From assembly GCA_016712465.1 (NCBI GenBank), contig JADJQZ010000001.1:1054001-1118000 (forward strand): a stretch of 64,000 bases of DNA, given 5' to 3'. Each line of letters opens with the position of its first letter. The first letter of the stretch is position 1. This stretch comes from Candidatus Obscuribacter sp. GTDB taxonomy: Bacteria; Cyanobacteriota; Vampirovibrionia; Obscuribacterales; Obscuribacteraceae. The position numbers were made by a program, and so were the translations under genes. The notes beneath the pieces were generated by a model. That model was not told the origin of the DNA and did not search any database. It saw only the letters and a program-made list of their open reading frames with translations. Shown here in pieces: positions 34,119-41,915 of the stretch.

Positions 34119-36389
34119 CTAAAGTTTTACGTTGGCGCTGAATTCTACCTGAGAGCCCGCTTCATCCGGCTTAACCACCAGTTTGACGATACTCAAGTCT
34201 TTGTATTTTTGATTTTGAAAGAGTTCCAGGGTGCCTTTATGTTTTACCGGGATTGTTATTTTACGCAGGTGGGAGAGAATGACCTGCCGTTCCGTTGCCT
34301 GTAGTATGCCCGCTCCTACTTCACTCCAGTCCAGATCCATGTCTTTGGGCAAAGGCAGGCTCATGGCCAGATCGTAGTTGACCTCGGAGAGTCTTTCCTT
34401 TCTGGCGGCGAAATTGTATTTGACGCTGCCCGGACCCTTAAGATGGGCTTTCAGTGACCATGGTTTGGTCTCCCATTTGTTTTTACCAATCAGGAGCCCG
34501 CATTTATCAACTGTGCCTTCCAAAACTACTTCGGCTGAGGCTTGAAAATCGAGACTGCCGTGTTGCCTGGGGCGCATGTTGGTGATCTTGAGATTCTTTA
34601 CGAAGACATTTTTGGCGATGGCATTTTTATAGCGCCAGTGTTTATCTTCCACAACAGTCTTATTCAAATCTACTTCAAATGCCGATGGCGTCTCTGATTG
34701 AATCGCCATGGAAAGTGCCTGATTGGGAACCAGCACGCGGCATTGCTTGAGGGAAAGTTTTGAATTCGTATCGGCAATTTCCAGATCGAGACCGCGCACT
34801 TTCACTTCCGCTTCCTGGTCTTTGAGCAAAGGAGAGTGCTTGATGGTGAAGTCCAGATCGCTCTCCATCTGAATTTCTTTCGCTACATCGAAGCGCAACT
34901 TGCCCTTTAGTTGCTCAAGAATAGTTTCATCGTCGCCCAGTTTTACCTTGGCCTCACCCACGTGGATGTCTATGGGCAGAGATAAAGTGGTCTGTTTGCC
35001 TCCCAGGGTCTGCTCCAGAAACATTTCTGTGGGTACGGTGAGGGTAGACTCGCCTGCGCCATCCAGCGTAAAGCGACTGTTGCCGCTTCTCCAGTCCAGA
35101 CTCTTGAAACGAGCGTCACCGCGCTTGAGGCTGAAGTTTAGCTTGCCGAATTTATCGAAGGAAACCGGACCGAGAGTGCCGTCTTCCAGAAGCAGTGTCA
35201 AGCTGGTGTGGCTTTTGTTCAGTGTAATGGCTATGGTTCGAGCTACTGCATCACCCATAGTGGCAAAGTGCGTGTCGCTTTCCTTGCCCTTCGTATCTAT
35301 GTCCAGCACGGTATTGACGGCGTTCGGAAGAGTCAATTTGGTCTGATGGGAGGAAGTGTTTATGTCGGCAGCGGTGGCCACCAGGGTCATGGTGCTCTTC
35401 AGTTCGAGGGTGGGTTCTTCCACTGCCGAAATACGCGACCATTTGAGATCGGTTACATCGATGGCAGCGCTTTCGCTTATTGATGATGACAGTTTCTCAT
35501 GACCGAAATTGAACCGGCAATCTTCCAGTTTTATGTCGACAGTGCGACTGTCTAAAACGGTCGGGTGTTCTTTGTTGAGAGAAAGAGTGAGAGTTTTGTC
35601 GCGCCCTTCCACTATCAAGTAGAGTCTGGCAAAACCCCCATTGAAGCGGGTATCTACTCTTTTGCCCAGCCAGTCGCAACCCTTGTCGAAATTCAGATCG
35701 AAGACCATTTCCCCTCTATAGTTGAGGTTATGGTCAATATCCAGGTTGTTCAATGTGATGCTGGAATTTTCTCCCACAATCAGGCTTTTTTGACCAAAGA
35801 CAAGCTTTGCGCCGGGCTTAAGCTCCAGTCGGGCGCTTTCAATTTTCATGGAAGCGATGGTGCTGCGCAGACCGCCGTCGTTGTTTCCTAGTTGCAGTAG
35901 GTTGACCAGGAAGGCGCCGAGCCATTTCCCGTATTCCACTTCGCCGGTGAGCTTGCCTTCCACCAGTTGGATATTCTTCGGTACCGGCACGGCATTGACG
36001 GCAAACTCTTTAGATGTGGCTAGAAAGCCGGTGGCATTTCTAGTTGATAAAATTTCCGGATTTTCCACAGGCATTTCCAGATTGACCTGGAAGCTTGTAT
36101 CGGGGGCGAAGGAAAGCTGTTTCTTGTGAGACCAGTAATTGCCAGGGGCGAATTGACCGGAGGCAACAATTTGCATTTTGGATGTGACGGCTAGAAGATG
36201 CTTCAGGTCAGGCTGTGTTACCGGCACATCGAGTACGGTGGAGACTTTCTGTTTGACAGCGAAGTCGGAAGGGGCGCAACCTCCCAGATTTAATGCCATC
36301 GAAGCACTGAGAGTTACACAAAGCAGAGATGAGAACAGCCTGGCTGTTCTTCCTCTAGGCGCTGGCTCTCTTTCGTGCGGCTGTTTCAT
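34119..36389 (-). CDS. Large beta-rich lipoprotein of unknown function (AsmA-like layout)
   Basis: 756 residues. N-terminal basic region, hydrophobic LLCVTLSASMALNL and lipobox LGGC (about residue 38). The rest is repetitive beta-strand sequence with repeated motifs such as KLELKPGAKLVFGQKSL and LSLKRGDARFKSLDWRSGNSRFTLDG, plus SNLDFTIKHSPLL-type strands. This resembles the long beta-groove proteins of the AsmA/TamB type that bridge the periplasm, but the N-terminal anchor is a lipid instead of a helix. It follows, with a 31-bp gap, the S-4TM gene and precedes the secreted repeat protein, all in one direction. Confidence 0.6.
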   Translation of the reverse strand: MKQPHEREPAPRGRTARLFSSLLCVTLSASMALNLGGCAPSDFAVKQKVSTVLDVPVTQPDLKHLLAVTSKMQIVASGQFAPGNYWSHKKQLSFAPDTSFQVNLEMPVENPEILSTRNATGFLATSKEFAVNAVPVPKNIQLVEGKLTGEVEYGKWLGAFLVNLLQLGNNDGGLRSTIASMKIESARLELKPGAKLVFGQKSLIVGENSSITLNNLDIDHNLNYRGEMVFDLNFDKGCDWLGKRVDTRFNGGFARLYLIVEGRDKTLTLSLNKEHPTVLDSRTVDIKLEDCRFNFGHEKLSSSISESAAIDVTDLKWSRISAVEEPTLELKSTMTLVATAADINTSSHQTKLTLPNAVNTVLDIDTKGKESDTHFATMGDAVARTIAITLNKSHTSLTLLLEDGTLGPVSFDKFGKLNFSLKRGDARFKSLDWRSGNSRFTLDGAGESTLTVPTEMFLEQTLGGKQTTLSLPIDIHVGEAKVKLGDDETILEQLKGKLRFDVAKEIQMESDLDFTIKHSPLLKDQEAEVKVRGLDLEIADTNSKLSLKQCRVLVPNQALSMAIQSETPSAFEVDLNKTVVEDKHWRYKNAIAKNVFVKNLKITNMRPRQHGSLDFQASAEVVLEGTVDKCGLLIGKNKWETKPWSLKAHLKGPGSVKYNFAARKERLSEVNYDLAMSLPLPKDMDLDWSEVGAGILQATERQVILSHLRKITIPVKHKGTLELFQNQKYKDLSIVKLVVKPDEAGSQVEFSANVKL

Positions 36390-36420
36390 GGGGTTTGAAT
36401 ATGTACTTCCTCTGTCTTTC

Positions 36421-37344
36421 TCAATGTCCGGCAGACCTCAGCAGGGCTTCTGTTTCGGCTTTCAAGACAGGCAAGTACTTGAGCTTTATATGTTTGAAAC
36501 CAGCAATGCTTATGAGGGGCTGCGTGTCACGAGTGAGGAAGAGTCTGTCCTGAAAGGCGCGGGCCGTTTCCGCCGAGGTGTCTTGTTTCTTGAGGGCCTC
36601 ATCGATGTTGGCTTTTAGTTCCTGGAGAAGCCGGCAGTTGCGGTTCTGCACGGTCAGACCGAGCAGGAGCATGCGGAAAATAGGTGAAGCAGTGATGAGG
36701 GTGCAGCAGGTGTTTGGCAAGCTGCCGCCAAAGAGAAAAATCTGCACCGCTATCAAAAGGCTTGTGATAATCAGCATGGGTAAAAGGAAGAGCTGCATGT
36801 ACTTCTGGCGATACATGATCTCGAAACTGCAGTTTTGCCTGAGGCAGTAAAGTCTGGCCGGTTCAATAGCTATGGTTTCGATCAGAGGCGGATACCAGCT
36901 ATCTTCCAGGGAAAGCTCCGGGGGATGAGCTTTGGCCAGGGCGTTGTCGTAGCCCCGGGCTTCAGCATCGAGCGCTGACTGGCTGGGCCTTTCTCCGGTG
37001 ACGGCGGCATGCCAGGGGAATTCCAGAACGGCAGTGTCGTAGGCTTCCAGATCGACATTGGCGGCCCGCCTGTGCATAGCCCGCAATGGCTCAAGCTTCA
37101 AGTCGCAGACCAAGAGCATAAGCACCCCGGTCAGAGCGCAGAGGTTGAGCAGGTCGGCGGGGAAATCCCTTGCACCGCCGGAGATGTAAGGACCAAGCTG
37201 GTAAAGGGACAGGCAGGCGATGACAGGGGCGAAGGACAGCATTATCTCCAGCTTCCTGACACCTTTGGCCCGTGCATAAGCGAGCCTGTAGGCTGAAAGA
37301 TATTGCTTGTATTTTTGATGATTGCGACAGATGGAGTTGGTCAT
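36421..37344 (-). CDS. S-4TM family protein (SMODS-associated pore-forming effector type)
   Basis: 307 residues with four membrane helices (SFAPVIACLSLYQLGPYI; LLNLCALTGVLMLLVCDL; LFLLPMLIITSLLIAVQIFLF; ITASPIFRMLLLGLTV). The inter-helix signature matches my recollection of S-4TM: EAYDTAVLEFPWHAAVTGERP, DSWYPPLIETIAIEPARLYCLRQNCSFEIMYRQKY, and a C-terminal coiled RLLQELKANIDEALKK. In CBASS-like systems such proteins act as membrane effectors beside a CD-NTase. No nucleotidyltransferase of that kind is adjacent here; neighbours are lipoproteins. Confidence 0.75.
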   Translation of the reverse strand: MTNSICRNHQKYKQYLSAYRLAYARAKGVRKLEIMLSFAPVIACLSLYQLGPYISGGARDFPADLLNLCALTGVLMLLVCDLKLEPLRAMHRRAANVDLEAYDTAVLEFPWHAAVTGERPSQSALDAEARGYDNALAKAHPPELSLEDSWYPPLIETIAIEPARLYCLRQNCSFEIMYRQKYMQLFLLPMLIITSLLIAVQIFLFGGSLPNTCCTLITASPIFRMLLLGLTVQNRNCRLLQELKANIDEALKKQDTSAETARAFQDRLFLTRDTQPLISIAGFKHIKLKYLPVLKAETEALLRSAGH

Positions 37345-37364
37345 AGTCGTTTGGACTGACTCCT

Positions 37365-37895
37365 CTATTTTGCCTGTCTTTTTCTCAGGACCGCCAGCCC
37401 GTAGCCGCCGTGCTCGCCGCCGTTTTTGTCTACGTAGCTCCAGTCGTCGATGAAGGTTGCTTTAGCTGTGGCTTGTTGTCCGGCTTTCAGGTTGCCTTTC
37501 TCGTCTCCGGAGGCGAAATGCCCGACGATATCCAGGTTCTCCATTTGATCTACGATCAGCCATTTGTGAACTTCCTGGTCGCCGTCCTTGAAGGCGGCTT
37601 TGACTGCAAATTTTTCGCCTTCCTGTTTATTCTTAAAGGCCGTGGCAAACTCGTCAAAGTGGTCTAAGGCTTCCACTCTCGCTTTCTTCAGTTCCATGTC
37701 TTCGGCTGCGGCATAGGTGGTGCCTTCCGGCGCCGGTTTGTCGGTTTTGACCTGGGCTTCGGGTTTGGCGCAACCGTCCAGGCTAAGAATTACCGCCGCC
37801 ATAGCGGTAAGCAAGCAGGCCGATGATAGGCAGTAGGACGGGGAAGTTGGCGTAGATTGTGGGCATTTGCCGGATCTGCTTACGATTTTCAACAC
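37365..37895 (-). CDS. DUF2314-domain lipoprotein
   Basis: 176 residues starting at GTG 37895 or TTG 37892, with GAGGAAAA upstream. Hydrophobic SSACLLTAMAAVILSLDGC ends in a lipobox. The mature part contains FAVKAAFKDGDQEVHKWLIVDQMENLDIVGHFASGDEKGNLKAGQQATAKATFIDDWSYVDKNGGEHGGYGLAVL, the DUF2314 pattern (YegJ-like). DUF2314 proteins occur near immunity and effector genes, but a function is not established. It lies 20 bp upstream of the S-4TM gene and is probably co-transcribed with it. Confidence 0.75.
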   Translation of the reverse strand: MLKIVSRSGKCPQSTPTSPSYCLSSACLLTAMAAVILSLDGCAKPEAQVKTDKPAPEGTTYAAAEDMELKKARVEALDHFDEFATAFKNKQEGEKFAVKAAFKDGDQEVHKWLIVDQMENLDIVGHFASGDEKGNLKAGQQATAKATFIDDWSYVDKNGGEHGGYGLAVLRKRQAK

Positions 37896-37988
37896 TTTTC
37901 CTCATTTGCTACAGCCTCAGATCATAGCAGAGCTTGCCTTGGCGGCGCTGCCGAATGGGTTAAGTCTGTGCATTTGCACAGTGCTCTT

Positions 37989-38042
37989 GGCCGGCGCCGG
38001 CCCTAAATTGAGGGCATGAACCGCCCCCTCCGGCTCATGCCC
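37989..38042. promoter_or_regulatory. GC palindrome and hairpin upstream of hypothetical gene
   Basis: GGCCGGCGCCGGCC (37989-38002) is a perfect 14-bp palindrome. Ten bases on, GGGCATGA (38012-38019) pairs with TCATGCCC (38035-38042). The two lie between the divergent DUF2314 gene and the gene at 38083 and may be a leader structure, operator or terminator. Confidence 0.4.
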
Positions 38043-38082
38043 GGAGCTAACCACCAACCCCGTTTTTTGAAGGAATAGAATC

Positions 38083-38577
38083 ATGGAAAGAGATAACAGA
38101 ACTTATAAATTTGACTCCCGCAGCGCCGAGGCTCTGGGCACGCAGTGCGACAGAGAGATGGAGCAAGCCTCCGGTGCCTTTTTTGATGAAGTGACGAGAG
38201 AACTGAAAATGGCCACCCGCTTTTGCTTTCAAGTGGGCGAGAAGTTTTCGGACGGCAGCGCAGCTGCCCGCATGTTTTTCGGCGATGCCGGCGCCGGTCG
38301 TCACCTGGAAGAACTCGATCAGGCCTATCAGAAGGAGCTCTCCCGGGGCAATCTGGCGGCCGCCGGTCACTATCTCAAACGGGAGCTAATCTTGAGTCAG
38401 GGCACCAGGGGTTATGATAGCCCGATTTCAGAGAAGCTGAGGGGGCAATTGGAGCAGCTCAAACTGGTTCAACAACAGGCGCCTGGCGATGGGCCGGGGG
38501 TTCGCTCGGTGCAGGTCGGTCAGCACTCTACTTCCAACTTGCTCAATCGCTTCCACAACGCTCCTAGAGCCTGGTAG
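38083..38577 (+). CDS. Hypothetical helical cytoplasmic protein
   Basis: 164 residues with AAGGA about 9 bp before ATG 38083. Mostly helical and charged (DREMEQASGAFFDEVTRELKMATRFCFQVGEKFSDGSAAARMFFGDAGAGRHLEELDQAYQKELSRGNLAAAGHYLKRELIL), resembling a single TPR-like pair. The tail is Gln/Gly-rich. No signal peptide and no family recognised. It is followed by a strong hairpin. Confidence 0.6.
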   Translation: MERDNRTYKFDSRSAEALGTQCDREMEQASGAFFDEVTRELKMATRFCFQVGEKFSDGSAAARMFFGDAGAGRHLEELDQAYQKELSRGNLAAAGHYLKRELILSQGTRGYDSPISEKLRGQLEQLKLVQQQAPGDGPGVRSVQVGQHSTSNLLNRFHNAPRAW

Positions 38578-38605
38578 CCCATCTTTGGTTTTTCTCCCGG
38601 GGTGT

Positions 38606-38638
38606 GAAGAAGGAGTTGCCGCAGGCAGCTCCTTCTTC
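38606..38638. terminator. Strong hairpin after hypothetical gene
   Basis: GAAGAAGGAGTTGCC and GGCAGCTCCTTCTTC pair over 15 positions (one T-G wobble) around a GCA loop. It lies about 28 bp after the stop, with no long T-run. Confidence 0.65.
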
Positions 38639-38759
38639 GATCTAGTTGAAGATCTTTGGGGCTGCCGCTGGTAGTATAGAATCGGACAACTGAAAGGGAC
38701 CTCTGCAAACTCGGCTCTCTGGGCAGTCTTGTCTTAAACTTCGGCTATGGGCGGTATTC

Positions 38760-39704
38760 ATGCAGAAAGCGGTCAATGAAAGTAAGAAACTGGTCGGCGC
38801 CATCATTGAAAATCGTTTTCTGCTCACGGAAGTAATAGGAGTGGGTGGGCTCTCCACGGTCTTCCTGGCTGAGCATACGAAGGCAGACCTGCGAGTGGCA
38901 GTGAAGGTCTTGCATTCTTACATCAGTGATTCGGAAGAGAGCATTGAGCGCTTCAAGCGGGAAGCGGCCATCATAAATCATCTCAATCATCCCAATATTG
39001 TGCACGTGCTTTCCTTCGGCGTGCTTGAGAATGCCGTGGAAAAAGCAGATGGAAGCTCTATGGAGCTGGACATACAGCGTCCCTACCTGGTACTTGAGCA
39101 CCTTCAGGGGGAAGGTCTCGACAAAGTGCTGGAGCGGGAGCGGCAGATGGATGAAAAGGAAGCTTATCGCATCGTCTGCGGCGTTTTGAAAGGCCTTGAA
39201 GAAGCTCATGAGTTGGGGATTGTGCACCGCGACGTGAAACCAAGCAATGTCATGCTCACCAGCGAGTCTTCCAGCTTCGACAGAGATTATCCGCTGGAGC
39301 ATTTTCAAGCTATCAAGCTTCTCGATTTCGGCATTGCCAAATGCAATAAGGTGCACGACGAGGAGCGTAAGTCTTTGACACAACCCGGTTTTGTTTTCGG
39401 CAGCCCGCTCTATATGAGTCCGGAGCAGTGCATGGGGCGAGAACTGGATAGCCTCACCGATATTTATTCCTTCGGCTGCATGTACTATCGCATGCTGGCC
39501 GGAGTGGCGCCCTTCGAGGGCGAGAGCGCCATGCATACCTTTGCCATGCATCTCTATGAAACAGCTAGACCCATAGGGGAAGAGAGAGAGGGGCTGGCCG
39601 CAGGCGTTGCGCCTATCATTGAGCGTTGCCTTCTGAAGGATAAAGCCAAACGGTTTCAGTCGGCGCGGGAAGTGATGAACGCCCTGCAGGCTGTCTATGA
39701 CTGA
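38760..39704 (+). CDS. Ser/Thr protein kinase (Hanks type)
   Basis: 314 residues, kinase domain only, no membrane segment. Gly loop VIGVGGLSTVFLAEH, VAVKVL lysine (about 47), HPNIVHVLSFG, catalytic loop IVHRDVKPSNVML (about 158), LDFGIAK (about 187), GSPLYMSPEQ (activation segment) and DIYSFGCMYYRML. The C-lobe ends in FQSAREVMNALQAVYD. All catalytic residues are present. Unlike typical PknB proteins it lacks a transmembrane helix and a sensor domain, so it is soluble. Substrate unknown; it is monocistronic between a terminator hairpin and a convergent epimerase. Confidence 0.93.
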   Translation: MQKAVNESKKLVGAIIENRFLLTEVIGVGGLSTVFLAEHTKADLRVAVKVLHSYISDSEESIERFKREAAIINHLNHPNIVHVLSFGVLENAVEKADGSSMELDIQRPYLVLEHLQGEGLDKVLERERQMDEKEAYRIVCGVLKGLEEAHELGIVHRDVKPSNVMLTSESSSFDRDYPLEHFQAIKLLDFGIAKCNKVHDEERKSLTQPGFVFGSPLYMSPEQCMGRELDSLTDIYSFGCMYYRMLAGVAPFEGESAMHTFAMHLYETARPIGEEREGLAAGVAPIIERCLLKDKAKRFQSAREVMNALQAVYD

Positions 39705-39737
39705 GACTTGTGGAGCCTGGCGGGCGGGCGTTTTGAG

Positions 39738-40769
39738 CTAGAAACGCGATACCAGTTTCAGCAAGGCCAGCACTTTCTCTTGCAGGGGTTTGCGGTGGGC
39801 TGAGCCGGCTTTGCCTTTCATGGACGCCTGGTAGTTGGAAGTGAAGCTGTCGTAACTCTCGGACAGCATCTCGTCGTTGGAGTATTTAGGCTGCCAGCCA
39901 AGTTCCTTCAGTTTAGTGACGTCAAAAAAGAAATCTTCGCCATAGCTCAAGTAGTGCCAGGGAGCCAGGGGACTCAATTTTAGCTTGTCCAGAAAGAGCA
40001 GCGAGGTCTTGGCCAGTTCTTTGGGCAGGTGTCTGACTTTGGACTTCGAACCGGCATGCTTGATCAAATTGCCCAGGTTCTCGTTCAAGCTGGCATAGCG
40101 GTCAGTGCCCAGGTTGTACATGCCGGGTCGTTTGAGATCGTTGAGCAGTAAATAGCAATTGATCAGGTCCTGGGCATGCAAGAACTGAATGCGGTTGTTA
40201 CCGTCGCCTATGGTGTAAACATTGACGTCGTTTTTGATCCAGTCGAAGAGCACCTGAAAAATACCGAGGCGTCCCCTGTCGATGATGGTACGGGGGCGAA
40301 TGGAAATGAGCGGCATGCCGGTCTCTTCTGAAATTTTCTTGGCTTTCAGCTCGCCGTCCAGCTTACTTTGTCCGTACTCTTCCGCCGGGCATGGTTTGAC
40401 TCCGGCATCAACGGGTGATTTCGTGATGCCGTAAATGGCGCTGGAGCTCATATAGATGAAGCTTTCGACGCCGGCCCGGGCGGCCTCTTCGGCTACTATA
40501 CCGGTCCCTTCCACATTTACCTTGCGGAACATGTCTCCGGCTTTGGTTATGGGCACAAGGGCGGCGGTATGGTGCACGACATTGATGCCCTTAACGGCTC
40601 TAGCCACGGTCTCGCGGTCGAGCACATCGCAGAGGATGAACTCGGCGGCCTTGGGTCGCTCCGGATCTTCCCAGATATCGAGTATGCGTACATCCTCGCC
40701 TCTATCTACCAGGTGTTGGGCAATCAGATTGCCAAGGAAGCCGGAGCCGCCGGTAACTAAATGTCTCAT
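39738..40769 (-). CDS. NAD-dependent epimerase/dehydratase (extended SDR)
   Basis: 343 residues. MRHLVTGGSGFLGNLIAQHLVDRG is a perfect TGxxGxxG Rossmann start, HHTAALVP and IYMSSSAIYG supply the Ser, and AEEYGQSKLDGE gives Tyr-x3-Lys. FLHAQDLINCYLLL and MYNLGTDRYASL follow, as in UDP-sugar 4-epimerases and related dehydratases. The C-terminal extension is basic. Its ATG overlaps the first possible ATG of the divergent homoserine kinase gene, so both promoters lie within coding sequence or the kinase starts further in. Confidence 0.9.
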   Translation of the reverse strand: MRHLVTGGSGFLGNLIAQHLVDRGEDVRILDIWEDPERPKAAEFILCDVLDRETVARAVKGINVVHHTAALVPITKAGDMFRKVNVEGTGIVAEEAARAGVESFIYMSSSAIYGITKSPVDAGVKPCPAEEYGQSKLDGELKAKKISEETGMPLISIRPRTIIDRGRLGIFQVLFDWIKNDVNVYTIGDGNNRIQFLHAQDLINCYLLLNDLKRPGMYNLGTDRYASLNENLGNLIKHAGSKSKVRHLPKELAKTSLLFLDKLKLSPLAPWHYLSYGEDFFFDVTKLKELGWQPKYSNDEMLSESYDSFTSNYQASMKGKAGSAHRKPLQEKVLALLKLVSRF

Positions 40770-40817
40770 CAGTCTCTTATTGGTACCAAAACGGAGGCAA
40801 GTATAGCTAATATCCTC

Positions 40818-41843
40818 ATGCGGAGTCTCAAAGTATTACCCTCTTGCCCTATCAAGGGGCAGCAAGATAAGACTTCTTTACCATTGCAGAACATCGACGA
40901 ACTGATTAAACAGGGCCGCAAAATCACTCTTAAATTGCCTGGCAGCACCAGTAATTTGGGACCAGGTTTGGATTGCCTGGGTTTGGCCCTCAACATTTAT
41001 AGCCGCATGTCCTTCTTCCTCCTGGAGGAGAATGACCCGAGCGTGCCCCTCATTACATTTCGTGGCGACATTGCCAAGAGTAGCCTTGCTCAAGATCAGG
41101 GTAACCTGACCTACACCATACTTTCCAAGCTGTGGCAGAGAGACCATCATCTCCTGGACCGCGTGCGCATCATGGTCGATTCCGAGATTCCACTGGGTGT
41201 GGGGCTCGGTTCCAGTTCTACAGCCATTGTCGGGGCTCTCTGGGCTGCTAACGTGCTCAAAGACCGCATACCCACCGCGCCTTCCCTGCTGGCAGAAGCC
41301 TGCGAACTGGAGGGGCACCCGGAGAACCTGGCGGCCTGTCTCCTCGGTGGTATGGTGGTTTGCTGTCCGGCCGCCAGCGGTAAGCGGATAGTGACGCAGC
41401 GCCTGGTCTGGCCTGCCGATTGGCGCCTGCTTGTCTTTACCCCGAACTATACTCTCAATACCCATGCCGCTCGGGCCGTGCTGCCCAAGCAAGTGCACTT
41501 CGAAGACGCCATTTATAACGTGCACAAGGTGGCTCAACTTGTGGCAGCGGTGGCTCGTTCCGACGAGTCGGCCGTGCGTGAGGCCTTTGACGACAGACTG
41601 CATGAGCCCTTCCGGGCCAAGATTGTGCCGGAACTCTCGCGCTTGCGGCGGGAACTCATGAACGAGCCGATTCTAGGCTGCGTGCTCTCCGGCGCCGGCT
41701 CGTCTGTGGTAACCATCGTGCACAAGCGCAGCAAAGACGCGGTTGCCGAGCGCATCAATCAGTGGATCAAAGCCGAGGGCAAACATGGTCACCTGCTCGA
41801 CCTGCAGGTGGACGATCAGGGCATTCAAGAGCTGGAACTCTAG
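40818..41843 (+). CDS. thrB: Homoserine kinase (GHMP family)
   Basis: 341 residues if started at ATG 40818; the open frame also allows ATG 40761, which would overlap the divergent gene by 9 bp. LKLPGSTSNLGPGLDCLGLALNIY is the family opening, PLGVGLGSSSTAIVGALWAANVL the GHMP ATP loop, ELEGHPENLAACLLGGMVV the substrate region and LSGAGSSVVTIV the closing motif. It phosphorylates homoserine in threonine synthesis. About 35 residues precede the usual N-terminus, so the start may lie even further downstream. It is isolated from other threonine genes here. Confidence 0.88.
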   Translation: MRSLKVLPSCPIKGQQDKTSLPLQNIDELIKQGRKITLKLPGSTSNLGPGLDCLGLALNIYSRMSFFLLEENDPSVPLITFRGDIAKSSLAQDQGNLTYTILSKLWQRDHHLLDRVRIMVDSEIPLGVGLGSSSTAIVGALWAANVLKDRIPTAPSLLAEACELEGHPENLAACLLGGMVVCCPAASGKRIVTQRLVWPADWRLLVFTPNYTLNTHAARAVLPKQVHFEDAIYNVHKVAQLVAAVARSDESAVREAFDDRLHEPFRAKIVPELSRLRRELMNEPILGCVLSGAGSSVVTIVHKRSKDAVAERINQWIKAEGKHGHLLDLQVDDQGIQELEL

Positions 41844-41846
41844 AGG

Positions 41847-41891
41847 CGCTCCCGGTGCTAACTGAATTGACCACGACTCCCCCCGGGAGCG
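41847..41891. terminator. Inverted repeat between convergent genes
   Basis: CGCTCCCGG (41847-41855) pairs perfectly with CCGGGAGCG (41883-41891) across a 27-base loop, just after thrB and before the end of the large convergent gene. Confidence 0.55.
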
Positions 41892-41915
41892 TTGTGCATG
41901 CGGATACCTTTCCCT

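Noticed and set aside
38745..39551. 268-codon minus-strand frame opposite the Ser/Thr kinase
   Set aside because: Shadow of the kinase gene, whose catalytic motifs are complete.
40878..41603. 241-codon minus-strand frame opposite homoserine kinase
   Set aside because: Entirely within thrB and without motifs or a start signal.
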